A DNA stretch of 64,000 nt from Macrosoma leucophasiata (GCA_036365455.1 JAWQUS010000026.1:13286001-13350000), one strand, 5' to 3'; numbered from the stretch's first letter, positions 9,734 to 19,910 are shown. A program made the numbers and translations. The notes: generated from the sequence alone by a model not told the origin.

Positions 9734-10176
9734 AGGTTATTACACGACACGATATTTAGGGTCCGGCAGAAAGGGTGGGCGCGGCCTTGCGCCGGGTTGC
9801 CGCTTATTACACTATCCGGTCGACAGGACCCTAACTCAGTCACAGTACAAATATGAACAGTATGGAAACTACGTACAAAACGTTGAAACGACGCAATCAC
9901 ACAAACATCAAGGAGGCCCCTAAGGGGTTCTCGCGGTGCTGCAGCTCCGAGTCACTCGCTACTCGAGCGTCGATGCGCTCATCTGTATGAATGTGCCGTT
10001 TTGACCTTTTTTATACGTTGTTTCCACACTGTTCATATTTGTACTGTGTGTAGTTAGGGCGTTAGGCTGACAGGGCCGCTCCGGTCGCCCTAATTGGGGC
10101 CCTAAATCCCTTAGTGTTATTACACTACCCTGACCCTTGCTATCGGACCCTGAACACCGTGTCGTGTAATCAGGCT
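9734..10176. mobile_element. FB1 fold-back element, copy 2
   Basis: About 443 bp. The left end AGGTTATTACACGACACG is inverse to CGTGTCGTGTAATCAGGCT. Internal inverse blocks (CAGTACAAATATGAACAGT against ACTGTTCATATTTGTACTG) let nearly the whole element fold. It is clearly similar to 3355-3805. There is no transposase ORF. Confidence 0.8.
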
Positions 10177-10204
10177 AATATAGTTCGTTTTTATACCTTC
10201 ATGC

Positions 10205-10312
10205 ATTACCTAATGGTAGAGGTGGCAACGCATCTGCATTTTGACTACTAGTTTTTGTGTAGATGTCTATAGGCTGCAGTCTTCACTTACCATCAATGTT
10301 AAATACTACTTT
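10205..10312 (+). mobile_element. FamB fragment
   Basis: GCATTACCTAATGGTAGAGG then TGGCAACGCATCTGCATTTT and TGTCTATAGGCTGCAGTC keep parts of the middle and 3' region; the poly(A) end is lost. Confidence 0.65.
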
Positions 10313-10526
10313 TATTTCTTAAATATTGTGTAACCGCCAGCAACAATACCAATTATGGGTAAATCGTGGAACAAAGAATTATATCATTATGTAGTTTTCC
10401 TAGAATCCGATAATATAATCTGCGTCCGTCGCGGCTCGCGTCGACGGATATCATTTGTACACAAAGTCAGTTATACCAAAGATCGATTCACAATAAGATA
10501 TATCTCTACGCTTATAGAGGCGGTTT

Positions 10527-10809
10527 TTTTTATGTAATGGAAGAGGAAAAAAAGCATGCAGTTCACATTGATGTTGAGTGATGACTGCAGCCTATAGACA
10601 CTTGCACAAAGACCAGTCAGAATGCAGATGCGTTACCACTCCTGAGGCCTAAGGTGTTATGCCTCTGTGCCGGAAATTACAGGGCCATACATTACCACCT
10701 GACCGGAACGGGATAGTGCTGAACACTACCATTTAGCGGCAAGTATATTAGGTAATGCGGTGGCCTAAGCCCGCGAGTTCCATCACAGGAGCTCTACCAC
10801 CAGTAATTT
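10527..10809 (-). mobile_element. FamA, full length
   Basis: Starts with a T-run and TTTATGTAATGGAAGAGG and ends GGAGCTCTACCACCAGTAA. All internal landmarks are present: GACTGCAGCCTATAGACA, GCCGGAAATTACAGGG, ACCATTTAGCGGCAAGTATA. An ORF of 60 codons just left of it (10355-10537) runs into the element and has no motif. Confidence 0.85.
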
Positions 10810-11055
10810 AGTATACGTATAGATGAATAATGTCTCCTTCTACAAAAAGAAATAAGTAAGACAAAGCAATCCTGAAACTGTATCACCTTCGTTCGAATCG
10901 TGCACATAATTATTGACTACCCGACGTTTTAATCCACTATATCTGTTTAATATCGCAAATTGCCACATCGTGTCAATCCATTTTGAATTAAAATAAGCAC
11001 GCGATATAAATAAAGACAATCATTTTGCGTTGCGTGACGATATTTTAAATTTATG
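10810..11055. other. Unassigned region
   Basis: No gene or repeat recognised. Confidence 0.35.
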
Positions 11056-11069
11056 AAAAATTTCATTTA

Positions 11070-11379
11070 CGTAACGTCACGCCTGTAATCCCCGAAGGGG
11101 TAGGCAGAGGTAAATGCATGCATTCAATCAGACATGCAAACACCCACGACTCGCCGGTTACGTTTTGGCCCATGTAACAGGTGGCGAACCTGTTGCCATC
11201 TCCGGGCACATTACCAAACTTTGAGGTACTGGGAAATTTCCAGAAAATGGAAAAATCTCAATAGGACCAGAGATAAAGGCTTTTTCATCATTATCTCTGA
11301 TAACCCCCTACCCGGGAATCAAACCCAGGACCTCAGCGTAGTAGTAGTGGCCTGCTACCACTAGGCTACCGAGGCAGTT
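11070..11379 (-). mobile_element. SINE-L, full length with target-site duplication
   Basis: The 3' end (minus strand) begins GTAACGTCACGCCTGTAATC and the head ends CTAGGCTACCGAGGCAGTT. The B box is visible as the inverse of GGGAATCAAACCCAGG. It is flanked by a 14-bp direct repeat AAAAATTTCATTTA at 11056-11069 and 11380-11393, a typical target-site duplication for LINE-driven insertion. Confidence 0.9.
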
Positions 11380-11476
11380 AAAAATTTCATTTATTATATT
11401 AATATACGATTGGGCTGGAGTTTACGGTCGTTGTACCTTAATTATTATTTTACTGGTGGTACCTATAGTTCCAATA

Positions 11477-11760
11477 TGGTGGTAGAGCTCCAGTGACGGA
11501 GCTCGCGGGCGTAGGCACCACCGCATTACCTAATATACTTGCCGCTAAATGCTAGTGTTCAGCACAATCGTGTTCCGGTCAGGTGGTAATGTAAGGCCCT
11601 GTAATTTTCGGCGCAGAGGCGTAACACCTTAGGCCTCAGGATTGGTAACGCATATGCACTTTGACCTTGGTCTTTGTATGGGTGTCTAGGCTGCAGTCAT
11701 CACTTAACATCAATGTGAGCTGCATGCTTGTTTGCAACTTCCTATAACATAAAAAAAAAA
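11477..11760 (+). mobile_element. FamA, full length
   Basis: Starts TGGTGGTAGAGCTCCAGTG and ends CCTATAACAT plus ten A. A second, isolated head (ACTGGTGGTACC) lies just upstream at 11452-11463, suggesting a small 5' duplication. Confidence 0.85.
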
Positions 11761-11767
11761 TTAGGAT

Positions 11768-12092
11768 CTCGATATAGGTCATAGAGCAACAAGGGCCACA
11801 GGTCGCGGCGGACCGGAGGGAAGAAGCCATATGCAGGCTTTCCCCTCTGTCAAAGTACAAGACCAAATGGTCCCTGCCTGTCACCCAGATATTTAAATGT
11901 GTTCGTGAATTGTTTATGTATTTTGTAAGTTTCGTAGTAATAGACGATTTTTGTAGTGTGCGTGTGTGTCACACGTATTCCCCCCGCAAAAAATGACAGA
12001 CTGTTTTGGTAATAAACGCTATGGCTACTCCCCTCCGGTCCGCCGCGACCGGTGGGCCGAGCTGCTATATGATGTAGGTCATCGAACTACCT
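11768..12092. mobile_element. TIR element (GGTCGCGGCGGACCGGAGGG)
   Basis: GGTCGCGGCGGACCGGAGGG at the left pairs with CCCTCCGGTCCGCCGCGACC at the right. Outside these, GATATAGGTC..AGAGCAACAAGGGCC pairs less well with GGCCGAGCTGCTATATG. The interior (about 220 bp) is AT-rich with a GTGTGTGTCACAC run and no transposase. Confidence 0.65.
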
Positions 12093-12099
12093 AATCTAT

Positions 12100-12382
12100 A
12101 CGTAACTTCACGCCTGTAATCCCCGAAGGGGTAGGCAGAGGTAAAGGCATGCATTCAAGTATACATGCAAACACCCACGACTCGCCGGTTACGTTTTGGC
12201 CCATGTAACAGGTGGCGAACCTGTTGCCATCTCCGGGCACATTACCAAACTCCGGGGTACTGGGAAACTTCCAGAAAATGGAAAAATCCCAATAGAAGCA
12301 GAGATAAAGGATTTTAAACCGTTATCTCTGATAGTCCCCGACCCGGGAATCGAACCCAGGATCTCCAGCGTAATAGTAGTGG
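12100..12382 (-). mobile_element. SINE-L inserted in a FamB copy
   Basis: Near full-length SINE-L (3' end CGTAACTTCACGCCTGTAAT, B box as the inverse of GGGAATCGAACCCAGG). An 11-bp direct repeat ACCTAATCTAT at 12089-12099 and 12383-12393 flanks it and matches the FamB sequence at that point, so the SINE landed in a FamB copy. Confidence 0.85.
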
Positions 12383-12384
12383 AC

Positions 12385-12482
12385 CTAATCTATCTCCCGC
12401 CAAATGGTAGTGTTCAGCACTATCGTGCTCCGGTTTGATGGTAATGTATGGTCCCGTAATAAATATCACAGGGACATACAAT
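12385..12482 (+). mobile_element. FamB fragment (host of the SINE-L)
   Basis: CTAATCTATCTCCCGCCAAA, TGGTAGTGTTCAGCACTATC and GTAATAAATATCACAGGGAC follow the FamB middle region. A weak match to the FamB head lies left of the SINE at 12073-12099. Confidence 0.7.
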
Positions 12483-12540
12483 TAAATAGCAAATAAGTAA
12501 ATGTTTTCTTGAATAAAAACTTTTCAAAAATTTCAATTCA

Positions 12541-12829
12541 TTTTTTTTTTCATGAAATGGAAGTGGCAAACAAGCATGCAGTTCACATTGATGTTAAGTG
12601 ATGACTGCAGCCTTTAGACACCCACACAAAGACCAAGATCAAAATGCAGATGCGTTACCATTCCTGAGGCCTAAGGCGTTGTGCCTCTGTGCCGGAAATT
12701 ACAGGGCCGTACATTACCACCTGACCGGAACACGACCGTGCTGAACACTACCATTAAGCGGCAAATATATTAGGTAATCCGTTGGTGACTACGCCCACGA
12801 TCTCCGTCACCGGAGCTCTACCACCAGTA
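12541..12829 (-). mobile_element. FamA, full length
   Basis: T-run, ATGAAATGGAAGTGGCAAAC to GGAGCTCTACCACCAGTAA; all internal landmarks are present. Confidence 0.85.
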
Positions 12830-13233
12830 AAAAAGTCATTTCTGAAAGGGAAAGGCATACAAACATTTATCGAATCGCATTCATTTATAAACTCAATAAA
12901 GATGTATCCCAGACCAACGCCTTCATCTGAAGGTAAGCGTAACCATAAAACCACAGATTGACCGCGATGTCCAACGACGTCTCACAAACACCAAGGAAAA
13001 AATGACTCTATGACCAACGAATACGTCGCAATTTCACTTCTACCAATTTCTAGGCTACTTTCACGAATGCCAATGTCAGAGCCATTTTCTCCGTTATACA
13101 ATATGACACAATAACGTAATCGAACGCAATATCTTACGTGTGAGGCATTCGCCCCAGTTGTGTCTTCTTTCGCAGTTTCTTGCAAACAAATGGTAAGGCT
13201 GGGATTACATTTGTAACGTGTAACAAATATTTT

Positions 13234-13356
13234 TTCTGTTACGAAGGTGGCAATAAGTTTGCAGTTCACATGGATGTTAAGTGATGACTGCAGCCTATAG
13301 ACATTTACACAAAAAACAGATGTCAAAATGCAGATGCGTTGCCACCACTGAGGTAA
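13234..13356 (-). mobile_element. FamB 3' half
   Basis: CTGTTACGAAGGTGGCAATA, TCACATGGATGTTAAGTGAT and ATGCAGATGCGTTGCCACC mark FamB. It ends abruptly where a SINE-L-like sequence begins. Confidence 0.7.
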
Positions 13357-13540
13357 TGTTACGCTGAAGTCCTGGGATCAATCTCTGGGCTGAGGTCCTG
13401 GTTTCGATTCCTGGAGTCGCAAGCTATCAGTGATATAAGTGTATTCTATACATGTAGTGCTATTTGGATTTTACCATTTTTTAGATATTCCTCGTAACAG
13501 GCGACTTCGTGGGTGCTTACATGTATGCTTGAATGCATTT
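13357..13540 (+). mobile_element. SINE-L, decayed
   Basis: GGTCCTGGTTTCGATTCCTG (B-box region, repeated twice in degraded form), CTATCAGTGATA, GGTGCTTACATGTATGCTTG. It is strongly diverged and the 3' end is lost. Confidence 0.55.
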
Positions 13541-13802
13541 CTACTGGTGGTAGAGCTAATCATCCGCAGCGCAATATTGTAGTCATTTATGATTTACCAA
13601 TGTTTGTTGTTAGTAAGTATAATGCTCCAGTGATGGAGCTCGAGGGCGTAGGCACCACCGCATTACCTGATTAAGTAATACATATAACAGAGGCAAAAGA
13701 TCTTAGTCCTCAGGGATGGCAACGCATCTGCACTTTGATCTTTGGTTATTGTGTAGATGTCTATAAGCTGCAGTCGTCACTTAATATCCATATGAACTTC
13801 TT
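13541..13802 (+). mobile_element. FamB/FamA copy with 67-bp insertion in the head hairpin
   Basis: CTACTGGTGGTAGAGCT is separated from CTCCAGTGATGGAGCTCGAG by foreign sequence at about 13558-13624. The rest continues to ATGTCTATAAGCTGCAGTCG; a large part of the middle is deleted. Confidence 0.7.
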
Positions 13803-13810
13803 GCTTGATT

Positions 13811-13975
13811 GAAATAGAAAGAAATAGAAATAGTTTATTTTTTGACACACACACACACGCACACACTAAATAAACAAATGATAAAAATAATAAAAAAAAC
13901 AATAATAAAAACAGAAACAACACAACTACCGGCATGATGTATGTGTGAGACCAAAAAAATTGCAACCACCATCAC
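13811..13975 (-). mobile_element. Probable LINE 3' tail with (AC)n
   Basis: GAAATAGAAATAGTTTATTT followed by an AC run (13845-13867) and A-rich sequence resembles an inverted LINE tail. No coding is left. Confidence 0.3.
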
Positions 13976-13982
13976 ATAAAAA

Positions 13983-14022
13983 AATACCTCTGCCCACCCC
14001 TACAGGCGTGAAGTTACAGCGA
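13983..14022 (+). mobile_element. SINE-L 3' tail fragment
   Basis: ACCTCTGCCCACCCCTACAG then GCGTGAAGTTAC is the last 35-40 bp of SINE-L. Confidence 0.6.
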
Positions 14023-14221
14023 TGATATGCCAACAGAGATTACATTAAAAAAGCACCTAAAATTGTAAAAATAGTCGCTGTATTGCATTCACTCGATTGG
14101 CACCATAAAACATCTTTCACAACAATTACGTAAAATTAGTTCTGTAACATATATGTATCAATACAAAAGAGATACATATAAACATCGAGAGGTCACGATA
14201 TAAAGTAATGTAAAAAGAACT

Positions 14222-14646
14222 CACGGAGCGATTTTAATCCGCGACCGCCGCGGTTCCGAGCCCGCAGCTTCTGTAGAATGCAGATATATAAAGTAAAAAA
14301 TTAAAGCACATCTCAAGAGTTTTACGCCCGCGATGTGCGCAGTTGTTTGCGGGACCCGCTGCACCGGCGGGCACCTAATAGAATGGCGCGGGCCGCTGTC
14401 ACCCGCAGCCTAGGTAGGTTGCGCCCGCACGCTTTACGATCAGGCGGGCAACTCAGTTCAGGCAGTCAACTGATCGTTTACTGCCCGTCTTGCGTTCATC
14501 GGCCGCCACATTTGCGAGCGATGATCTCAACCGTAGCAGCAGCGTAACCGCGCAATAACCCAGTCTCTTGAGTTTATAAATATAAAACCGCAATTCCACA
14601 ACCGCGGCGGGCACGGAACAAAAACGCTCTGTGAGTTCTTAGCGTA
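14222..14646 (+). promoter_or_regulatory. GC-rich promoter-like block with TATA box and splice donor
   Basis: A CpG-rich stretch in AT-rich surroundings (GCGACCGCCGCGG, GCGCGGGCCGCTGTCACCCG). At 14573-14586 there is TTTATAAATATAAA, a TATA-like box, about 65 bp before AGC|GTAAGTG (GT at 14643), a good splice donor. A short non-coding first exon between them is possible. The 70-codon ORF at 14335-14547 has no recognisable motif. No partner exon is seen in the window on this strand. It could also be unique GC-rich DNA of no function. Confidence 0.3.
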
Positions 14647-14865
14647 AGTGTTTACAAGGCACTATATGTGTAACCATTTCATTTTCGACACATCATAAGT
14701 TCTGTTTGGTTTGAGATTTAAAAGCTGGTTACATATCAAGCTAAACAATATTGGTGGTTGTTTGATTTTATTGCAGTTTTCACAATCATACATGCGAGTG
14801 AGATATATTATTTTGAAAAGTAAAATGGAAGGAAAAATTGGATTTGAGGTGGATCTTGACCTTTT

Positions 14866-15143
14866 TATATGTAGTGATGAGCAAACAAACATGCAGTTTG
14901 CATTGATGTTTAGTGATAACTGCAGCCTATTGACACTTACACAAAGATCAGAGGTCAAAATGCTGATACGTTACCACCCCTGAGACCTTAGCTGTTGTCT
15001 ATGTGATAGTTACAACGGGGCCATACATTACCATCTAACCGGAACACGATGGTGCTGAACACTATCATTTAGCGGCAGATAGATTGGGTAATGCGGTGGT
15101 GGTGGTAACCTACACCCTCGAGCTCCTTTACTAGAACTGTAAT
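14866..15143 (-). mobile_element. FamB, near full length
   Basis: GAGCAAACAAACATGCAGTT to CGAGCTCCTTTACTAGAACT, with the FamB-specific ATGTGATAGTTACAACGGGG and ACCATCTAACCGGAAC. Overlapping ORFs on both strands (14662-14983) are not genes. Confidence 0.8.
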
Positions 15144-15277
15144 GACCGAATACTCAAGCGTCACTCAATTTTAAGCAACCCTCAAATGTGCGCAATCTCT
15201 ATCGTTTGAACGTGTTCTAAAAAGACAGAAGACTTTTAAGTCCCACTTAGATTTAAGTGTCGTTTGAGTATCTGGCC
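15144..15277. mobile_element. MITE-5, copy 1
   Basis: About 134 bp with inverse ends: ACCGAATACTCAAGCGTCAC and GTGTCGTTTGAGTATCTGGCC. Copies lie at 55262-55396 and 57585-57718. It sits at the very end of a FamB copy, perhaps inserted into it. No coding. Confidence 0.75.
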
Positions 15278-15447
15278 GTAACACCAGTAAAACCTTGCGA
15301 TCTCTGACTGTCACCCCAAAAAGTAGGAAATATCATGTAGTTTATTCACAAACTATACTAAAAAAGTGATATAAAGAAGCTTTTTTTTGACTCTTTTGAA
15401 AAAAATGAATAAATGAGCTTTATTTTCTATAAATTATAATTTTCTTT

Positions 15448-15510
15448 TTTATTTAATTAATGTTTTGTTTCAAACATAACTAAAATGAAACAAAACATTA
15501 ATTAAATAAA
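15448..15510. repeat. Perfect 25-bp inverted repeat
   Basis: TTTATTTAATTAATGTTTTG..TTTCA (15448-15472) pairs exactly with 15486-15510 across a 13-nt spacer. It is followed by a (TA)n run to 15526. Confidence 0.85.
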
Positions 15511-15821
15511 TATATATATATATATAAGATTTTATACAAATATTCGAAAAAGGCCGGGCGGTCACTTGGACACATTGTATAAATATATTAATAGGAAGTA
15601 TAGCATGCAGTGTAATTCTGCCTTAATGAATGACGAGCCTACATACATACATACATATTATGTTTGAATTCGATATGTATCTCGTCCCAATTTTCTTTTA
15701 CAAAACTGTACGTGTGTTGAGTATCTTAATAAAATCAGAAGTTATTGAAGATTATACTGACATATTTATTTTATGGTTATAGTGGCAGACTAAGTTATGC
15801 ATCTAATGTCCAGTATCCAAC

Positions 15822-15902
15822 AAAAAAAATATGCGCATCGACCTAGAACTCCTTCCTAGGCTTATTTCGGGTCTGTAGAGCGTTATCTCTTTCGCACCTT
15901 AA
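15822..15902. mobile_element. MITE-6 fragment
   Basis: GCGCATCGACCTAGAACTCC, GGCTTATTTCGGGTCTGTAG and AGCGTTATCTCTTTCGCACC match the terminal repeat of the elements at 47624-47835 and 54938-55203. The other end is missing where FamA begins. Confidence 0.65.
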
Positions 15903-16068
15903 CTTTTTTTTTTTATGTAATGGAAGTGGTATTCAAGCATGCAGTTCACATTGGTGTTAAGTGACGACTGCAGCCTAAAGACACCTACACAAAGACCGAG
16001 GTCAAAATGCAGATGCGTTACCACTCCTGAGGCCTAAGGTGCCTCTGTGCCGGAAATTACAGGGAAAT
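15903..16068 (-). mobile_element. FamA, 3' half
   Basis: T-run, TTATGTAATGGAAGTGGTAT to GCCGGAAATTACAGGGAAAT; the head is missing. Confidence 0.75.
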
Positions 16069-16378
16069 TACCTAGGCGACGTTTGTCCATTAGCACACTT
16101 CTTATATTAGCACACCTCTCATATTTTTCAAAGACTTATCCAACGATATCCCACGCTATGTAGAAAACGAAAAATGTAAAATATATCCGCGCGTTACATG
16201 TAGGGGAGGTACCCTAAATAAATTTATTCTACCACTCTGTCGGCGTGATTAAGGTGTATATTTGTGCCAAATTTCAAGTCTCTAGTACCAACAGTTTTTG
16301 ACAGTTTTGGACAAACAGACAGACAGACGGACATGGCGAAACTATAAGGGTTCCTTGTTTACTACGGAACCCTAAAAA
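16069..16378 (+). mobile_element. TACGGAACCCTAAAAA repeat, right part
   Basis: AAGACTTATCCAACGATATC, CGCGTTACATGTAGGGGAGG, CAAATTTCAAGTCTCTAGTA, an AGAC run, GCGAAACTATAAGGGTTCC and TACGGAACCCTAAAAA. Parts are shared with 43433-43655 and 44020-44475. Its terminal TACGGAACCCTA is inverse to TAGGGTTCCGTA at the other end of the family, so it is probably a TIR element. Confidence 0.7.
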
Positions 16379-16780
16379 CGTCATGTTATCGTACCATTTC
16401 GCATGAAGCGAGATTGAGGTAATAAAATTGTTCCAACTAATTCCCGACTGTCACGTACGTCGCCGTAAGAAGTCGTTAATTTCGAGTTAAGCATGTAAAT
16501 GCTTAGACAATATAATTAAACACGTATTACGTCATCGCTAACTCGAAGTTTGAGAACTCCCCGGGGTTATGAAGTCTTATTTACAGTAGGGCTTGCTGTT
16601 CAAAATTTTACGAGGACAATGATGTAGAGCTGCTAGATAAAACTGAGCGTAGAATTGGAATGGTTGCGAGCGTAGTTAGTTTGAAATATTATTGAAGGTT
16701 CATCAAGGGTTGCTTCCAACTAATTTGTGTTGTTTGCTCAATTCGATATGGATATTATCATCGAGTGTCATAATATAATT
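16379..16780. other. Unassigned region
   Basis: About 400 bp with no gene, RNA or repeat recognised. Confidence 0.35.
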
Positions 16781-16790
16781 AACTACCTGA

Positions 16791-16823
16791 GAATCAAGTA
16801 ATGGATCCACCATTACTTGATTC
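16791..16823. repeat. Perfect 14-bp hairpin in tRNA-like fragment
   Basis: GAATCAAGTAATGG (16791-16804) and CCATTACTTGATTC (16810-16823) pair exactly around ATCCA. The following TCTCCTGGGTACGATCCTTA looks like a degraded B box, so this may be a SINE head folded back on itself. Confidence 0.7.
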
Positions 16824-17019
16824 CTTGAGTCTCCTGGGTACGATCCTTAAGTTGGGGAGAGAGTGCTACTGTGATTTTCTATTTTTTGGAAACTGTTCCA
16901 GCTCTACTCACAGATTTTGGTTATATCGAATAGTAAGTAGGCTCATCACTTATTACAAACATGGCCGAAAATATAACTGATTGTGAATGTTCAAGTATGT
17001 GCTTAGACGTTTTTTTTTG

Positions 17020-17052
17020 TCTCTGCCCTTCGAAGAACAGGCGTGAAATTAC
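17020..17052 (+). mobile_element. SINE-L 3' tail fragment
   Basis: TCTCTGCCCTTCGAAGAACA then GGCGTGAAATTAC, the SINE-L 3' end. Confidence 0.5.
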
Positions 17053-17269
17053 AAAAGTTAAAGAATGTCTTTCTTGTTGTTGAGAGATAAAAAACTATCA
17101 TGGTCCAGAAATCGATTTGTCCTTCACGTGAAAGTGATCGTGTCCAAATTGTAATGACTGCAAAAATTTAATTAGGAGCACGTAACAATCTAACTACTTG
17201 CTGACCGTGACCAATCGGTTTACAATGGCAGTGAGTAGTAGGATTACAAAATAAAAGTTTTTTGTGTGT

Positions 17270-17650
17270 GTATCTTCACGCCAGGTCCCTAACGGGGTAG
17301 GCAGAGAGTGTAGAGCGCCAGACATCCCGGTTCTGACAAACCTCTCGTGCCTCGTCTACCTTCATCATTCTCTTCATACATGCACGCCGATTCCTAAGAC
17401 TTTTGACCCCACCATCAGACAGAACTCGACCTATTTGGTCATGGTAGGTCAGCCTTGGTCTTCCTGGGCCTCTGCAACCATCCACATTCGCATTGTATAT
17501 CTGTTTAGTCATTCGCTCATTCGACATTCTTTCTATATGCCCGAACCATCGGAGCATGCCTTTTTTCATTTTTACACCGATACTATCATTCACACAAAGT
17601 CTCTTTCTTAAGTTTTTTGTCTCGCTTGCTATTCCTACTACATCAAACAA
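17270..17650 (-). mobile_element. Non-LTR retrotransposon ORF2 C-terminus
   Basis: An open frame of 124 codons from 17650 to 17276 reads MKKGMLRWFGHIERMSNERM, then GCRGPGRPRLTYHDQIGRVL and ends with SAYPVRDLA. The LRWFGHIERM..GRP.L(R)W-like block is typical of LINE proteins just before their end. The reading frame is open, so the copy is fairly young, but it is strongly 5' truncated and not functional alone. A related, more decayed copy is at 23712-23890. The clade is uncertain (RTE/ingi-like). Confidence 0.8.
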
Positions 17651-17667
17651 TTATAATCGTTTTATTC

Positions 17668-17796
17668 ATGTGTTTTTTTGTCATGAAGTGTCAAACAAGC
17701 ATACATTTCACATTGATTGTAAGTAATACTATAGTCTATCAACATTTACATGAAACCAGAGATATCAACGTCAATACGTTACCACTCCTAAGTTCT
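17668..17796 (-). mobile_element. FamB 3' part (first of a tandem pair)
   Basis: GTCATGAAGTGTCAAACAAG, CACATTGATTGTAAGTAATA, ACGTTACCACTCCTAAGTTC. It ends where a second FamB copy begins. Confidence 0.65.
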
Positions 17797-18072
17797 AAAA
17801 TATTTTTTATGTCACAAAGGTGGCAACCATGTAGTTCACATGGATGGTAAGTGGTAAGTAAAGATGGCAGCCTGTAGACATCTACACAAAAGTCAGAAGT
17901 TGCTTTGCCACCCCTGAGACCTAAGTTGCTATGTCTCTGTGATAGTTATTATGGGGCTGTACATTACCATCTTACCAGAACACGATATTACTAACCATTT
18001 AACGGCAAGTATATTAGGTAATGCAGTGGCGCCTACACCCGCGAGTTCCGTCACTAGAACTCTGCCAGTATT
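17797..18072 (-). mobile_element. FamB, near full length (second of pair)
   Basis: TTATGTCACAAAGGTGGCAA to CGTCACTAGAACTCTGCCAG; the diagnostic GTGATAGTTATTATGGGG and ACCATCTTACCAGAACACG are present. Confidence 0.8.
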
Positions 18073-18649
18073 TCGTTTCATAGGGACTTAACTTTATAGA
18101 CGTTACATTTCTCACAGTGTCTCTTAATTTGGAGGCTCACAATAGCCTTGCACTATTTGCAAACAGAAGAGATAGCTGTCTAGATACGGAATTGAAGTTC
18201 ATTCTTCAAAGGCTCCAAACAAAGTAAACATTTGATTGACACAAACACATCCAGTTATATTTTAAATCGGTGATCCGTAGTTACTTTTCGCTCTCATATT
18301 ATTTTACTTATTTATTTTACGCGCCCTCTGTGTCTTCGATGTTTGTCTGAAGTATATTTTGTTGGTCTGTTTGTGTTGAGTACCGTTTCTCAGTACACTT
18401 ATTGCTGGAAGTTTTGATATAAAATGTTGTTGCTTAATTCGTGGAGTTTTATTTTATTGCCTTATCTGGTGGTTATGTCTGTCATTCAAATGCACATTAA
18501 AACCGTGTCATCTCGCAGAAATTTTGCTGCGGAGATATTCCACTTTTCGACACTCCTGCGATAAAACCACTGTCATTGCGATAGCCAATCCGCATGACAA
18601 GCTTGGCGATTATGGCAATTCCCCTTGAGGGGAGGCGTTCGGGAAGTTA
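18073..18649. other. Unassigned region
   Basis: No coding or repeat recognised with confidence. The last 50 bp may already be degraded RTE sequence. Confidence 0.35.
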
Positions 18650-19118
18650 AGGAGCGTTTTCTCGTCACACATCCCGCAGTCCTTGCGCGTTTTACCGGTG
18701 ATGACCTACGGTGCTGAGAAGTGGTCTCTCTCGGGTCTTACGAAAGCTCCCAAATCACTCAGCGGTTAATAGAAAGGGCTATGCTCGGCGTTTCCTTACT
18801 GGATCGAATCAGAAATGAAGAAATCCGTAGGCGAATGAAAGTCGCTGATATTACCAAGCAGATCTCCAAGCTGAAGTGGCAATGGGCAGGACACATAGCT
18901 CGGAGAACCGATAGCCATTGGGGCAGAAAGGTTCTCGAGTGGAGACCACGTATCGGCAAGTGCAGCGTGGGACATCCACTTGCAAGATGGACCGACGACC
19001 TAGTCAAGGCTGCAGGCACCCGCTGGATGCACGTCGCTTCCGATCGGTCGGCATGGAGGTCATTAGGGGAGGCCTATGTTCAGCAGTGGACGTCCTATGG
19101 CTGATATGATGATAAAGC
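18650..19118 (+). mobile_element. RTE-like LINE ORF C-terminus and 3' tail
   Basis: HIPQSLRVLPVMTYGAEKWS is readable at about 18667-18730, then a frame change near 18750, then TQRLIERAMLGVSLLDRIRN, KLKWQWAGHIARR and the end VQQWTSYG with a stop at 19102-19104. MTYGAE.W and the WAGHIARR..GRP.RW blocks are typical of RTE-clade proteins. The tail is GCTGATATGATGATAAAG. It is severely 5' truncated and frame-shifted; compare 1-188. Confidence 0.85.
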
Positions 19119-19222
19119 ATTTTCTTAAAGTGCTATTAAGATAGCCATAGTGTAGGCCTTATTACTGTCCTCTCAATATTTATTTTTTTCAAAACGTAAC
19201 TTAACGAACATAGTCTTAGAAC

Positions 19223-19432
19223 GACGACCCGGTTAGTCCAGCGATGTGAGATGAGCGTTTGATTCGACGGGTTCGGTCCCCGCACCGGGACAAATATTTG
19301 TTTGGCTTACAGATATTTGTTTCGGGTCTGGGTGTTTGTGTATGTGTTGTATGTGTACAACGGCACCCACGACACAGGTTTATACCTACTGTGGGGATGT
19401 GAGTGTAAGCGTATTTATATTTATATTTTTAT
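19223..19432 (+). mobile_element. SINE-S, full length
   Basis: GACGACCCGGTTAGTCCAGC is the tRNA-like head and GGGTTCGGTCCCC the B box. The body contains ACAAATATTTGTTTGG, TGTGTACAACGGCACCCACG and GGTTTATACCTACTGTGGGG, and it ends GAGTGTAAGCGTATTT plus T/A-rich sequence. Other copies: 47432-47615, 54428-54636 and 62572-62763. Confidence 0.85.
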
Positions 19433-19517
19433 AGACATAAGACTTTTTTAATACTAACAAGTGAGCCCAAGTTGCCTCAAATAAAGAAATTATTATATAA
19501 TCTCATTTGCTCATATA

Positions 19518-19653
19518 GAATTTGTAGCCGACTCACTTTATTTTGTATAGTTATGGTATGATAGTGGTAGGTTAAAATAATTATTATTATAATAAGTGTT
19601 TAACATACATATATACCTTACTATACAAAATATAGTGAGTCGGCTACAAATTT
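19518..19653. mobile_element. Fold-back MITE
   Basis: AATTTGTAGCCGACTCACTT then TATTTTGTATAG at the left pairs with CTATACAAAATATAGTGAGT then CGGCTACAAATT at the right (about 32 bp, one mismatch). The loop is about 70 bp, AT-rich and non-coding. Confidence 0.75.
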
Positions 19654-19699
19654 CAAGTCAATCTGGACGTGCAATATTTTTATATCTTAATCGATGCTA

Positions 19700-19910
19700 T
19701 CGCATTACCTTAACTGCTTGCCGCAAAATTTCGGTCAGGTGATGTACGGCCGTCAGTTCCAGTACGGAGGCGTAAAGGCAGAGGCCTGAGGAGTGGCAAC
19801 GCATCTGAATTGAAAACCTGGTTTTATGTAGATTTGTATAGGCTTACAGTATTCACTTACCATCAAAGTGGACTGTATACTTGTTTGCCACTTTCATGCC
19901 ATAAGAAATG
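19700..19910 (+). mobile_element. FamB/FamA, head lost
   Basis: CATTACCTTAACTGCTTGCC through TATACTTGTTTGCCACTTTC; diverged, with small deletions and no poly(A). Confidence 0.65.

Noticed and set aside
10355..10537. 60-codon ORF MGKSWNKELYHYVVFLESDN...
   Set aside because: Last codons are FamA T-run sequence; no recognisable motif, so no gene is called.
12982..13326. 114-codon minus-strand ORF
   Set aside because: Its first half is antisense FamB; the rest has no motif.
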